Shown: piece by piece, positions 26,481 to 35,629 of the stretch
Layout of the letters: every line of letters starts with the position of its first letter
Position numbering within the stretch: position 1 is the first letter of the stretch
Assembly (NCBI RefSeq): GCF_004006295.1
Contig: NZ_CP026095.1
Span: forward strand, 1,350,001-1,414,000
Origin: Peribacillus asahii
Lineage (GTDB): Bacteria; Bacillota; Bacilli; Bacillales; DSM-1321
DNA: 64,000 nt
Reading direction: 5' to 3'
Translations under genes and position numbers: made by a program
The notes under the pieces: model-generated
What the model was told of the DNA's origin: nothing
Databases searched by the model: none
What the model saw: the letters and a program-made list of their open reading frames with translations, nothing else

Positions 26481-27515
26481 ATGTTGTCACGGTGGGCAGG
26501 AGTTTTTCAGATTGCGGCGGTTTATGTTGGAACCATTGTAGGTGCCGGTTTTGCAACTGGAAAGGAAATTGTTGAATTTTTTACCCAATACGGCCTATAC
26601 GGCTTTTTAGGGATTTTAATAGCAGGTTATTTATTTATCTTTATAGGAACAAAAATGATGCTTATTTCTTCCCGAATTCATGCGGCTTCTTATGAGGAGT
26701 TTAATGAATATTTATTTGGTAAAAAGATTGCTTCTATTATTAATTTGCTATTTTTAGCGATGCTGGTAGGGGTTAGTGCCGTGATGCTTTCCGGAGCAGG
26801 AGCTGTCTTTGAGGAACAGTTAGGAATGTCTAAACATATTGGTGTTTGGTTAACGATTGTGCTCGCAATCGCAGTTCTAATATTTGGAACGCGGGGATTA
26901 TTCGCGATTAATTCATTTGTTGTGCCAATCATGATTAGTTTTAGTGTACTTTTATGTGTGTTAACGATTGGAAACGGGGGTTTTTTGGAATCGTTATTAC
27001 ACATACCAGAAACAGGAATTACGGTAAAAGTGTTATTCTCTCCTTTTTCGTATACGGCTTTCAATTTAGCGCTGGCGCAAGCGGTACTTGTGCCGATTGC
27101 CTATGAAGTTCAAGATCAGGAAACCATTAAGCGCGGCGGCATGCTTGGAGGAATCTTTCTCACTATCATTTTGTTATCGGGTCATTTTGCCTTAATGACT
27201 TTGCCTAATATAGCAGATTATGAAATTCCTTCCGCTATTATTATGAAATCAGCAGGAGAGACTTTATATTGGGTATTTATTCTTGTAATCTATGGGGAAA
27301 TCTTTACGTCAGTTATTGGGAATATATTTGGTTTAGAACGACAAATTAGTGGATTTTGGAAAGTGCCAAGTATTTGTATTATTCTCCTCTTGTTTATGAT
27401 TGCCTTTTTTATTAGTGAGGTAGGCTATGGGAGATTAATTGGCTATTTATATCCATTGTTTGGGTACATCAGTTTACTTTTTTTAGTGCTTGTTTGGCGA
27501 AGTAAGGTTGAATGA
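26481..27515 (+). CDS. ykvI: YkvI-family membrane transporter
   Basis: A 344-residue protein with about ten helices. The first helix contains VYVGTIVGAGFATGKEIVEFF, a broken-helix GxGFATGxE motif typical of the YkvI group in the amino-acid/Na+ symporter (APC-like) superfamily. No substrate is known. AAGGAGGCGAAGGG precedes the ATG. It keeps the position relative to mhqR and ykvS known from B. subtilis, which supports orthology. Confidence 0.85.
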   Translation: MLSRWAGVFQIAAVYVGTIVGAGFATGKEIVEFFTQYGLYGFLGILIAGYLFIFIGTKMMLISSRIHAASYEEFNEYLFGKKIASIINLLFLAMLVGVSAVMLSGAGAVFEEQLGMSKHIGVWLTIVLAIAVLIFGTRGLFAINSFVVPIMISFSVLLCVLTIGNGGFLESLLHIPETGITVKVLFSPFSYTAFNLALAQAVLVPIAYEVQDQETIKRGGMLGGIFLTIILLSGHFALMTLPNIADYEIPSAIIMKSAGETLYWVFILVIYGEIFTSVIGNIFGLERQISGFWKVPSICIILLLFMIAFFISEVGYGRLIGYLYPLFGYISLLFLVLVWRSKVE

Positions 27516-27519
27516 ATAG

Positions 27520-27569
27520 ACAAGAGAAAGGAGCTATTTGCGCCTTTCTCTTGTCGTCGTTTTATTTTT
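27520..27569. terminator. terminator between ykvI and the lipoprotein gene
   Basis: ACAAGAGAAAGG - 11 b - CCTTTCTCTTGT, then a T-rich tail; convergent genes. Confidence 0.8.
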
Positions 27570-28230
27570 TTGCAAGAATCGTTTTTGCCATTTCTAAAAA
27601 GGCACCTCGATAATCTGCTTCTTTTGTTGTAAACATTGTAAGAAGAACAGGAGCCTTTTCGTTTTTGAGTAAAACGGAGGTAACAACTTCATTGTCTGGT
27701 GTTACTACTTCATAACTGACACCATTTTCAATCTGGAGCTTCGGATCAGAAATCGATTCTGAAATACTGCTAAGGAACGTTTTCATATATTTTTCTGTTT
27801 CTACTAAATCTGTACCTTCTGGTAATAGCTCAATACGCATCGAAATGGCATCATTTTCAGATAAAAAAACGAGATCTTTGCCGGGTTCTTCAGCGCTTAA
27901 TTCAAATTCCGGAAGTACGTACATATTAAATGGTTGGTTGTCGCTTGTTTTTAAGAAAGCTGTTTCTTCTTTGCTTTCTTTGTTTAACGTATACTTTAAA
28001 TTTGTTTCCATGATGCGTACTTCGTTGGATTGTTCTTCATTTGTCTTCTTATTTTCTGAAGAGCCATTTTGGTTTTCATTCGTTTCTTCAGTTTGTGATG
28101 AATCATTTTGCTTTTCATTTACTTCTTCGTTTGTTGGTTCTTTTACTTCTTCTTTATCTGCTGTGCCGCATCCTGTTAATACTAATGTTGCCACAGCAAC
28201 TCCTGATAAGATTGATGTCCATTTTGTCAT
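27562..28230 (-). CDS. predicted lipoprotein with a repetitive acidic linker
   Basis: The 222-residue product starts at ATG 28230 (GAGGG upstream). Signal peptide and lipobox LVLTGC are followed by about 50 residues of low-complexity N/E/Q/S sequence with a repeated unit (TEETNENQNGSSENKKTNEEQ, given only in part: NENQNGSS and NEKQNDSS), acting as a spacer from the membrane. The C-terminal about 140 residues are a globular domain (KYTLNKESKEETAFLKTSDNQPF onward). I do not recognise this domain; similar lipoproteins are common in bacilli. Outer membrane-face location is inferred from the lipobox. Confidence 0.75.
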   Translation of the reverse strand: MTKWTSILSGVAVATLVLTGCGTADKEEVKEPTNEEVNEKQNDSSQTEETNENQNGSSENKKTNEEQSNEVRIMETNLKYTLNKESKEETAFLKTSDNQPFNMYVLPEFELSAEEPGKDLVFLSENDAISMRIELLPEGTDLVETEKYMKTFLSSISESISDPKLQIENGVSYEVVTPDNEVVTSVLLKNEKAPVLLTMFTTKEADYRGAFLEMAKTILAKK

Positions 28231-28426
28231 ACTGTTTTCCCTCAACTTTCTGAAATGTCTCTTGTGTTTATGAGCAAGAATATTTACGACAGGTCCCTTC
28301 TATTATAGCTGTTTCTTTTAGAAAGGAGTTATAGGAATGTGTAAATATAAGCACAAATGTCACAAATTAGGCATTTTTGTCTACAGAGTTGAGGGATGTA
28401 CAACTGTTGTGTTGTATACTGGGAAA

Positions 28427-28603
28427 TTATTTAATGATTGTGTAGTTTTTATGGTTGACAACTGTTTTTTGTTCAAGCTCTAAATCGCGATAATTGTCCA
28501 TATAGGTCACATCGACAATGACAGAGTTTTCATTTACTTTCTCAACGATTCCTTGTAAACCTTCGCGAAATTCAATAATATTACCTACTTCTGCTTTTTT
28601 CAT
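28427..28603 (-). CDS. ykvS: YkvS, small DUF2187 protein
   Basis: A 58-residue SH3-like/KOW-like small protein. The segments VGNIIEFREGLQGIVEKVNENSVIVDVT and KTVVNHKNYTII match the YkvS family. I start at ATG 28603 (MKKAEVGN) with AAAGGATGATC upstream; three extra codons exist before it. Function unknown. It keeps the B. subtilis neighbourhood. Confidence 0.88.
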   Translation of the reverse strand: MKKAEVGNIIEFREGLQGIVEKVNENSVIVDVTYMDNYRDLELEQKTVVNHKNYTIIK

Positions 28604-28612
28604 TGCGATCAT

Positions 28613-28911
28613 CCTTTCATAGTTCAGATTAATGGACCAAAAAAGAGGGTTAAACTATGTATATGCTGTTTTGGTCTGTCGACTACAAAATTATTTAAGA
28701 GTCGATTGCGAGGTGGATTAAAAATACTATTCATTTGACGAAGATAAATAGTTTACTATACAGTTTGCACTATTTTTTACGGTTCGTAAAGAAAATAGTA
28801 GAAAAAATTACAAAAAATTCAAAAAAACTTTAGGAAGTGGACATGTGCTACAATGAGAAAGGTTTTTAGAACAATGTTATTGAACAGAACCTAGAAGAAA
28901 AGGATAAAGGA
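28613..28911. other. intergenic region with a long-loop inverted repeat
   Basis: 299 bp without a gene. GACCAAAA (28635-28642) and TTTTGGTC (28669-28676) form an 8-bp inverted repeat just upstream of ykvS; role unknown. Confidence 0.4.
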
Positions 28912-29121
28912 ATGGTGGTATATACAATGAACGAACAAGACGTACAAACAATTCTTAATCAATTAGCGAATCGGGATATTCAGGAGTATAAAGTAACAAA
29001 GGAGCATTTTATGACGTTTCGACAACAGCTTGTGAAGCGAGAAGATTTTAAACATTTTCGTGGAGAAGCGAAGCATAATGGGGAAGTCGTGTATACATAT
29101 TTAGATGAAGCGCGTAGTTAA
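28912..29121 (+). CDS. small conserved-looking protein of unknown function
   Basis: A 69-residue hydrophilic protein (NEQDVQTILNQLANRDIQEYKVTKEHFMTFRQQL and following). No membrane segment or signal. Start may be ATG 28912 or 28927; AAAAGGATAAAGG at 28898-28910 favours the first by spacing. It has its own terminator, which argues that it is a real gene. The look, helical N-half and a KHNGEVVYTY beta end, is reminiscent of small Bacillus proteins of the abortive-infection or YqgQ sort, but I make no assignment. Confidence 0.65.
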   Translation: MVVYTMNEQDVQTILNQLANRDIQEYKVTKEHFMTFRQQLVKREDFKHFRGEAKHNGEVVYTYLDEARS

Positions 29122-29123
29122 GG

Positions 29124-29162
29124 TAAACGGCCGGCTTATAGAGAGCTGGCCGTTTATTTTGT
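29124..29162. terminator. terminator between convergent genes
   Basis: TAAACGGCCGGCT - 7 b - AGCTGGCCGTTTA followed by TTTTG. Confidence 0.85.
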
Positions 29163-29177
29163 TTTTTAGCTTCTGTT

Positions 29178-29990
29178 TTAGCGTTGTGATGGACGGAACC
29201 CAGAGGCTTTTGCTTCTTCTTCGGTACAAAACATTTCTTCTGCTTTTGTTACATCGTAGTGTGCACCGGAAGGAAGATGATAGATTTTATCTCCTTTTGA
29301 ATTAATATTTCCTTTAATAGTTGGGTTTGCGCAAGTTTGTTCATTAACAGTAGGCTCTTTTTGCGTTTTGTCTTTTGTATCTGCAACTGAATCATTAAAT
29401 CCTTTTGATGTTACATAATTTTCGATGGACCAAATGCCAATGGCTTTCTTTTGGGCTTCTTTCTGTACTGCTTCTAGTTCATCTAAATATTTTGTGTTGG
29501 GAGCATACACATAGGCTACTCGTGCAAGTCCTCTTTCAAGCAGCATTTTGTTGACCATTTTGCCATCTACATAAAAGTAGGCAAGCAAGCGTCCGTATTT
29601 ATCTCGTTCGCTAATGCCGGTTTCGACTTCCACTTTAGAACCAGGAGGCATTAATTCTTTTGAAAATTGACTTGCTTCTGGTCCAAAGGGTTGAACACCT
29701 TTGGATGGATGAACGGTTTCCGGTGTATCGATAAGAAGTAAGCGGACCGTTTCTTCGTTGCCGTTTGGCAGCTTAATTTTCACGGTATCTCCATCGACGA
29801 CTTTAACAATTTCTGCGGTGAAGGTGCTTCCTTTCTTTTCTTGAACGGTTTCTTCCTTATTAGTAGAGTTAGTTTGTTGTGCTGTTGCGTTCTCTGTTTT
29901 GTTTTCTATTGTTTCTGTTTCACTACAAGCGGTTAGTAAAAGGATACTCATACATGCAAGTAGGATATATTTTAAATAGGATTGTAGCAT
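29178..29990 (-). CDS. secreted/lipoprotein thermonuclease (SNase family) with a Cys-containing C-terminal domain
   Basis: The 270-residue protein starts at ATG 29990 (GGAGG upstream), with a signal and lipobox LLTAC. After a Thr/Asn/Glu linker, the SNase domain shows VVDGDTVKI (Ca2+ Asp), VRLLLIDTPET (Arg, Asp, Glu) and ERDKYGRLLAY (Arg), the catalytic set of staphylococcal nuclease. A separate C-terminal domain, TCANPTIKGNINSKGDKIYH and FCTEEEAKASGFRPS, is of the kind attached to several secreted nucleases such as YncB-like proteins. It should degrade extracellular DNA/RNA while tethered to the membrane. Confidence 0.9.
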   Translation of the reverse strand: MLQSYLKYILLACMSILLLTACSETETIENKTENATAQQTNSTNKEETVQEKKGSTFTAEIVKVVDGDTVKIKLPNGNEETVRLLLIDTPETVHPSKGVQPFGPEASQFSKELMPPGSKVEVETGISERDKYGRLLAYFYVDGKMVNKMLLERGLARVAYVYAPNTKYLDELEAVQKEAQKKAIGIWSIENYVTSKGFNDSVADTKDKTQKEPTVNEQTCANPTIKGNINSKGDKIYHLPSGAHYDVTKAEEMFCTEEEAKASGFRPSQR

Positions 29991-30119
29991 AAGGGACCTC
30001 CATTTATATTGGTTGTACATTTCCGATGATTGAATTAAGATACAGAAAGAAAACGTATATTTTTACTAAAGTTATAGTGTAGTTAAATGAAGGGGAAAAG
30101 TAAAGGGGCATATGGAGAG

Positions 30120-30734
30120 ATGTTTGTTTTAGAAAAGGTCGTTTATAAAGGGATTATTAATCTCGATTATCTTGAAGTGAAGTCGGGCGTTGTCACTTGT
30201 CTTGTAGGAGAAAGCGGGGCAGGAAAAACGACGTTGCTACGACTGTTGAATCGTATGAAAGATATTGATAGCGGAAAAATCTTGTATCGTGATACACCAA
30301 TTGAACAGTTTAATCCCATTGCCTATCGCAGAAAGGTAACGATGCTGTCACAAACAGCTTTGATTTTCCCAGGAACGATTGAGCATAATCTTCAAGTAGG
30401 GTTAGAGCTCACCGGAAGACCTGCTTGCTCATTGGCCGAATTAGAAGAAGTATTAGAGATTGTACAGTTACAGAAAGGGTTATCGGAAGATGCCGAAACA
30501 CTTTCTGGTGGAGAAAAGCAAAGGGTGGCACTGGCAAGACTTCTTCTTTTACAACCTGAAGTGTATCTGCTGGATGAACCGACTGCTGCTTTAGATGAAG
30601 AAACGGAATTAAAGGTGATGACGCGCTTTCTTGCAAAGGTTAAGGAGGCGGGTGGGAGCGTTATTATGATTACGCATTCGAAAAAGTTGGTTGAGCAGTG
30701 TGCAGATCGAACGATTATGCTGAAAAAACAATAA
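30120..30734 (+). CDS. ABC ATPase of a FetAB-type exporter
   Basis: A 204-residue ATPase with Walker A GESGAGKTT, signature LSGGEKQR and Walker B VYLLDEPTAALDEE, including the second acidic residue. I start at ATG 30120 (MFVLEKVVYKG); the frame extends to 30087 but MFVLEKV matches the family start. It is shorter than usual ABC ATPases, as FetA is. The UPF0014 permease follows 15 bp later. The E. coli FetAB system exports iron; the metal for this operon is inference. Confidence 0.85.
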   Translation: MFVLEKVVYKGIINLDYLEVKSGVVTCLVGESGAGKTTLLRLLNRMKDIDSGKILYRDTPIEQFNPIAYRRKVTMLSQTALIFPGTIEHNLQVGLELTGRPACSLAELEEVLEIVQLQKGLSEDAETLSGGEKQRVALARLLLLQPEVYLLDEPTAALDEETELKVMTRFLAKVKEAGGSVIMITHSKKLVEQCADRTIMLKKQ

Positions 30735-30749
30735 GGGCGTGAAGAAAGT

Positions 30750-31535
30750 ATGGAGAGTAACGGTATCATTGATATTCAATTTTGGCGCCTTTGTGCAGCA
30801 TATGTGTTTGTGGTGATCTTACTAGTAATCGTGAAAAGGCGGGGGATTTCTCGTGAAAGGGAAATTATTATTGCGACTTTTCGTATGACTATTCAACTGT
30901 TTATAGCAGGATATGTGTTAACGTATATGTTCAATGATCCACATCCAGTTATTACAATTACCATGTTAGGAGCTATGTCCATCTTTTCCATTATGAATAT
31001 TTTTAAACAAATGAAGTTTTCACTTAAGCGACAAATCAAGTGGTGTATTGCGTGCAGCATGATGACAGGGCCGATTATTACTTTATTATTCTTTAATGGC
31101 ATCGTCATTCATTTTACACCATGGTACGAACCGCGCTATGTTATCCCAATCGCAGGGATGATTATAGGTAGTGCGATGACGGGATTAACGCTTGCTTTAA
31201 AAAATTTATATGAAGGAATGACTAGTAACCGGGATAAAATTGAGGCGATGCTTATGCTGGGGGCTGCTCCTACAAAAGCGGTTAAGAAATATGTCGATCA
31301 AGCCTTTGATTCTGCTGTGCTGCCGACGATTAATAATATGTTAGGGATGGGGATTGTTTTTTTACCCGGTATGATGACAGGCCAAATTCTTGCAGGAATT
31401 AGTCCCACAGTGGCCATTGAATATCAAATTGCAGTTATTTTAGGCGGGCTTGGCGGTGTCTCGTTAACCGTTATTATCTTTATTCTGCTTAGCTATAAAG
31501 TGTTTTTTACGAAGAATGCACAATTAGATTTATAA
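30750..31535 (+). CDS. fetB: FetB/UPF0014-family ABC permease
   Basis: A 261-residue membrane protein with about seven helices. Family hallmarks are IATFRMTIQLFIAGYVL, the loop RDKIEAMLMLGAAPTKAVKK and PTINNMLGMGIVFLPGMMTGQILAG. It pairs with the small ATPase immediately upstream as a likely iron or other metal exporter. No regulator or riboswitch is evident before the operon. Confidence 0.88.
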   Translation: MESNGIIDIQFWRLCAAYVFVVILLVIVKRRGISREREIIIATFRMTIQLFIAGYVLTYMFNDPHPVITITMLGAMSIFSIMNIFKQMKFSLKRQIKWCIACSMMTGPIITLLFFNGIVIHFTPWYEPRYVIPIAGMIIGSAMTGLTLALKNLYEGMTSNRDKIEAMLMLGAAPTKAVKKYVDQAFDSAVLPTINNMLGMGIVFLPGMMTGQILAGISPTVAIEYQIAVILGGLGGVSLTVIIFILLSYKVFFTKNAQLDL

Positions 31536-31729
31536 ACAAATTATTTATAAACGAGATTTTTAAATGGATTTTAATAAGAATTTCTTGATTTTTTACTATT
31601 TGTTTGGATTTTCGTTTGTTTGTAACAAGTAGTAATGCTATTCTGAAGAATGAAGGATTGTTCCTTGTTCATTTAAAAGAAAAGGCTTTCCTAATTTGTT
31701 GATCATCTTAATAAAGGGGTTAGATTGAT

Positions 31730-31996
31730 ATGATAGAAAAAAAGTTTAAAGTAGTTGCGGAAACAGGCATTCATGCGCGTCCAGCAACGTTATTAGTACA
31801 GGCGGCTGGTAAATTCGATTCAGAAATTACATTGGAATATAAAGGGAGAACGGTGAACCTTAAGTCTATTATGGGTGTAATGTCTTTAGGTGTTGGTAAA
31901 AATGCGGATATCACGATTACAGCTACCGGCAGCGATGAAAATGATGCGATTAAAACGCTTACGGAGACACTGGATAAAGAAGGTTTAGCTCATTAA
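31730..31996 (+). CDS. ptsH: phosphocarrier protein HPr
   Basis: The 88-residue HPr passes phosphate from enzyme I to sugar-specific EII proteins. His15 is in GIHARPAT and the regulatory Ser46 (HPr kinase site for CcpA control) is in NLKSIMGVM. Length and both sites are canonical. The next gene, ptsI, starts 1 bp after its stop codon region, so they are cotranscribed. No ptsG lies upstream here, unlike B. subtilis. Confidence 0.97.
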   Translation: MIEKKFKVVAETGIHARPATLLVQAAGKFDSEITLEYKGRTVNLKSIMGVMSLGVGKNADITITATGSDENDAIKTLTETLDKEGLAH

Positions 31997-31997
31997 T

Positions 31998-33721
31998 ATG
32001 TCCACTCTATTAAGTGGAGTCGCCGCTTCTGCTGGAATAGCCATTGCAAAAGCGTATCGACTCGACGAACCTATATTGTTTGTCGAAAGAAGAACGATTG
32101 AAAACAGTGCTGCGGAAATTGTCCGTTTTCAAGAAATGATACATAAGTCACGAGCTGAGCTCAAGATGATACGGGCGAAAGCAGAACAGCATGTTGGTGA
32201 TGATCACGCAGCCATCTTTGATGCTCATTTACTTATACTAGAAGATCCAGAATTTTTGCTTTCTATTCAACATAAAATTCAAACAGAACAAATCAATGCT
32301 GAGTTTGCGATGCAGGAAACGGTCGATATGTTTATGATGATGTTTGAGGAGAATGATAATCTATTGATTAGGGAACGCGCAATTGATCTTTATGATGTGA
32401 AAATGCGGTTGTTAGCTCATCTTCTTGGTGTTCATCTGCCTAATCCAAGTTTAATAGCGGAAGACGTCATCATTATTGCAAATGACTTGAAACCGTCAGA
32501 TACTGCTCGATTAAATCCTCTCTATGTAAAAGGCTTCGCCACGGAACGCGGAGCCAGTTCATCGCATTCCGCTATCATTGCCCGCTCTCTTAATATTCCA
32601 GCGATTGTAGGAGTAAAAGAAGGGCTAGCTTCTATTAATCATGGTGATATGGTGATTATTGATGGATTTAGAGGGCAGGTCCATATTAATCCAACCTCTG
32701 AATTGATGAAGCGCTATGAGTCGGAACAAATTGCGGAACAAGCTATAACAAGCAAATGGGATCATTTTGTTCATCAACCAACTGTAACTAAAGACGGGCA
32801 TCAAGTAACTTTAGCAGCGAACATCGTTTCAGAGAAAGAGGGAAGCAGCGTTCTCTTCAATGGTGCGGAAGGTGTAGGATTATTTCGTACGGAATTTTTA
32901 TTTATGGGGAGAAATGAGTTACCGAGTGAAGAAAAACAGTTTCAAACGTATAAGGCGATTTTAGTAGGCATGCAAGGAAAACCAGTTGTCATTCGCACAT
33001 TAGATGTTGGGGGGATAAAGACGTTCCGCACTTACATCTCCCTTATGAAAGTAATCCTTTTTTAGGATATAGAGCGATTCGTTACTCGTTAAAAGAGCCT
33101 GTTCAATTTGAGAGGCAATTACGGGCATTGCTTCGTGCGAGCGTCTTTGGTCATTTAAAAATTATGTTCCCAATGGTTACGACTTTAACAGAGCTACGTA
33201 CAGCTAAAATGCTCTTGAATAAAGTGAAGCAAGAGCTGCTGGATGCCGGAACGCAGGTAAACGAGAACATTAAGATTGGGATGATGGTAGAGGTACCGGC
33301 GACGGCAATTATGGCGGATGTGTTTGCGAAGGAAGTTGATTTCTTTAGTATCGGTACAAATGACCTTATTCAGTATACGATGGCAGCGGATCGTCTAAAT
33401 GAACGAGTAGCTTATTTATATCAACCATACAATCCAGCTATTTTTCGCTTAATTAAAATGGTGATTGATGCCGCTCATAATCAAGGTAAATGGGTAGGTT
33501 TATGTGGGGAGATGGCAGCAGATCCAATAGCAATCCCTATTTTATTAGGGCTGGGTGTAGAGGAGTTTTCCATGAATGCTGCTTCCATCTTACAAGTTCG
33601 TTCTTATATTCATCAGCTTTCACAAGCAGAAATGAGAAAGCTGGCAGAGACTATATTACATATGGAAACAGCGGAGGATGTCCAACAATTTATTCAGCAA
33701 GCACTGAATGATGTATGTTAG
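31998..33721 (+). pseudogene. ptsI: PTS enzyme I, interrupted by a 1-base frameshift in a G run
   Basis: Enzyme I takes phosphate from PEP and gives it to HPr. The N-terminal and swivel domains are intact to codon about 339, with active His in ASSSHSAIIARSL (near 189) and the PEP-domain start VGLFRTEFLFM. At GTTGGGGGGATAAAG (six G, 33009-33014) the frame leaves the family sequence and stops at 33065. With seven G the reading becomes [25 protein letters not shown] and continues without break to 33721, about 574 residues, the normal length. The C-terminal part keeps [12 protein letters not shown] and the catalytic LCGEMA. As written the enzyme lacks its C-terminal half. Confidence 0.92.
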
Positions 33722-33744
33722 GGAATCTCTGCTATGATTTTGAT

Positions 33745-33776
33745 GTCGAATGGACAAAGCCATTCGGCTATTTTTC
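33745..33776 (+). terminator. terminator of ptsHI
   Basis: CGAATGG - acaaag - CCATTCG followed by GCTATTTTT. Confidence 0.75.
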
Positions 33777-33879
33777 ATGTATATAAATGAAAAATTTGAG
33801 CGTTTATTTCTCTATTTTTCCTAATAGACAGCTATAATAGTAGTCATAGAAGTAAATTGATAACATTAGGAGGATGACA

Positions 33880-34665
33880 ATGGATTTTCAATTAGAGAAT
33901 AAAAATGCACTGATTTTAGCATCAAGTCAAGGGTTAGGGAAGGCGATTGCAGCAGAGCTTGTAAAAGAGGGAAGTAATGTGATGCTTGTTGGCCGTTATG
34001 AGGAGAAGCTTGTTAACGCTCAAGAAGAACTGCAAAAGCTAGGATTAGGGAAAGTTGTTTATACAGTAACAGATCTTTCGAAATTAGAAGATATCCAAGC
34101 CCTTGTCAAAAAGACGGTAGACGAGTTTGGAAGTATTGATATTTTAATCAATAATGCAGGAGGACCGCCTGCTGGGACGTTTGTGGATATGAGTGATGAG
34201 CATTGGCAGCAATCTTTTGAGCTGAATTTACTTAGTTATATTCGTACGATTCGTGAAAGCTTGCCTTATTTAAAGCAAAAGGGAGGAAGAATTGTGAATA
34301 TTGCTTCTTCTTCGATTAAAGAACCGATTCAAGGGTTGATTTTATCCAATACGTTTCGAACAGCCATTGTTGGGTTAGCTAAAACATTGTCTGTTGAATT
34401 AGGTCCTGACAATATTTTAATTAATACAGTTGGACCAGGACGAATTGCAACGGAGCGTATTCAATATTTAGATGAAGTAACAGCTGAGAAAAAAGGAATT
34501 ACACAGGAGCAATTATCTCAGCAATTACTGAAAAATATTCCTCTTGGCCGATATGGAGAACCTGAGGAGTTTGCTAAGTTTGTGACGTTCCTCGTTTCAG
34601 GAGCGAATACGTATCTAACAGGACAGTCTTATTTAGTAGATGGCGGTATGGTTAAATCAATTTAA
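33880..34665 (+). CDS. SDR-family oxidoreductase, FabG-like, with a non-canonical active site
   Basis: A 261-residue short-chain dehydrogenase starting at ATG 33880 (AGGAGG then six bases). The nucleotide motif is ASSQGLGKA and NNAGG is present, as is the catalytic-type serine region NIASSS. Where YxxxK is expected (before the conserved AxVGLAKTLS helix) the sequence reads SNTFRTAIVGLAK, so both Tyr and Lys are replaced. A known SDR subgroup resembling beta-ketoacyl reductases has this difference, so it may still bind NAD(P) but act differently. It precedes ykwC by 33 bp and may be cotranscribed. Confidence 0.88.
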   Translation: MDFQLENKNALILASSQGLGKAIAAELVKEGSNVMLVGRYEEKLVNAQEELQKLGLGKVVYTVTDLSKLEDIQALVKKTVDEFGSIDILINNAGGPPAGTFVDMSDEHWQQSFELNLLSYIRTIRESLPYLKQKGGRIVNIASSSIKEPIQGLILSNTFRTAIVGLAKTLSVELGPDNILINTVGPGRIATERIQYLDEVTAEKKGITQEQLSQQLLKNIPLGRYGEPEEFAKFVTFLVSGANTYLTGQSYLVDGGMVKSI

Positions 34666-34698
34666 ACAAACGTGTTGGGAGTGAGGGGATTGGTACTA

Positions 34699-35568
34699 AT
34701 GAAGGAGAATGCAATCATTGGTTTTATTGGTACAGGTGTTATGGGAAAAAGTATGGCCCATCATTTATTAAAAGCGGGATATGAGCTTTATGTGTATACG
34801 AGAACAAAGGAAAAAGCAGAAGAGCTGCTGATTCAAGGGGCAAAATGGGCGGATACACCGAAAGAACTAGCACAGCATGCGAATGTAATTATTACGATGA
34901 TTGGCTATCCGAAAGATGTAGAGGATATTTATCTTGGTGAGCAAGGACTTATTGTAAACGGTAAACCTGGTACATATATGATTGATATGACAACGTCTAC
35001 CCCCTCTTTAGCTGAGCGAATTGCGAGCGAGGCTAAGAAAAAAGGAATGGCAGCTCTTGATGCACCTGTGTCAGGAGGGGATATTGGAGCGCGAGATGCC
35101 AAGCTTGCGATTATGGTCGGCGGTGAAGAAGAAGATTTTAAGACGGTTCAACCGATTTTAGAAGTTATGGGAAATAATATTATTTACCAAGGGAAAGCAG
35201 GGGCTGGGCAACATACGAAAATGTGTAACCAAATTACGATTGCTTCAACGATGATTGGTGTAACAGAAGCGATTGTGTATGCGAAAAAAGCAGGATTAGA
35301 TCCAGACCGTGTGCTGCAAAGTATTTCTACTGGAGCGGCTAGCAGCTGGTCGTTAACGAATCTTGTGCCACGGATGGTGAAAGAGGATTTTGAACCAGGG
35401 TTTTATATTAAACACTTTATTAAAGATATGACGATTGCGCTTGAAGAGGCCGATAAAATGGGGATGGATACACCAGGGCTTGCCTTAAGTAAATCATTGT
35501 ATGTCCAACTTGCAGAAGCAGGTGAGGAAAACAGCGGTACACAAGCATTGTATAAATATTACAAGTGA
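34699..35568 (+). CDS. ykwC: beta-hydroxyacid dehydrogenase YkwC (3-hydroxyisobutyrate dehydrogenase family)
   Basis: The 289-residue enzyme has the NAD(P) motif IGFIGTGVMGKSMA at the N-terminus, the substrate signature DAPVSGGDIGA (about residue 120), and the catalytic lysine region GQHTKMCNQI (about 170). It matches YkwC closely from memory, including the end ENSGTQALYK. The physiological substrate is not established. Start at ATG 34699 is supported by GAGGGG; the frame extends to 34672 without family similarity. Confidence 0.9.
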   Translation: MKENAIIGFIGTGVMGKSMAHHLLKAGYELYVYTRTKEKAEELLIQGAKWADTPKELAQHANVIITMIGYPKDVEDIYLGEQGLIVNGKPGTYMIDMTTSTPSLAERIASEAKKKGMAALDAPVSGGDIGARDAKLAIMVGGEEEDFKTVQPILEVMGNNIIYQGKAGAGQHTKMCNQITIASTMIGVTEAIVYAKKAGLDPDRVLQSISTGAASSWSLTNLVPRMVKEDFEPGFYIKHFIKDMTIALEEADKMGMDTPGLALSKSLYVQLAEAGEENSGTQALYKYYK

Positions 35569-35573
35569 AACGT

Positions 35574-35612
35574 AAATAAGCATGCAGTCTGTGATGGACT
35601 GCATACTTATTT
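35574..35612. terminator. terminator between convergent ykwC and patA
   Basis: AAATAAGCATGCAGTC - 7 b - GACTGCATACTTATTT. Confidence 0.85.
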
Positions 35613-35629
35613 CTTTCTCATTGGCTTTC

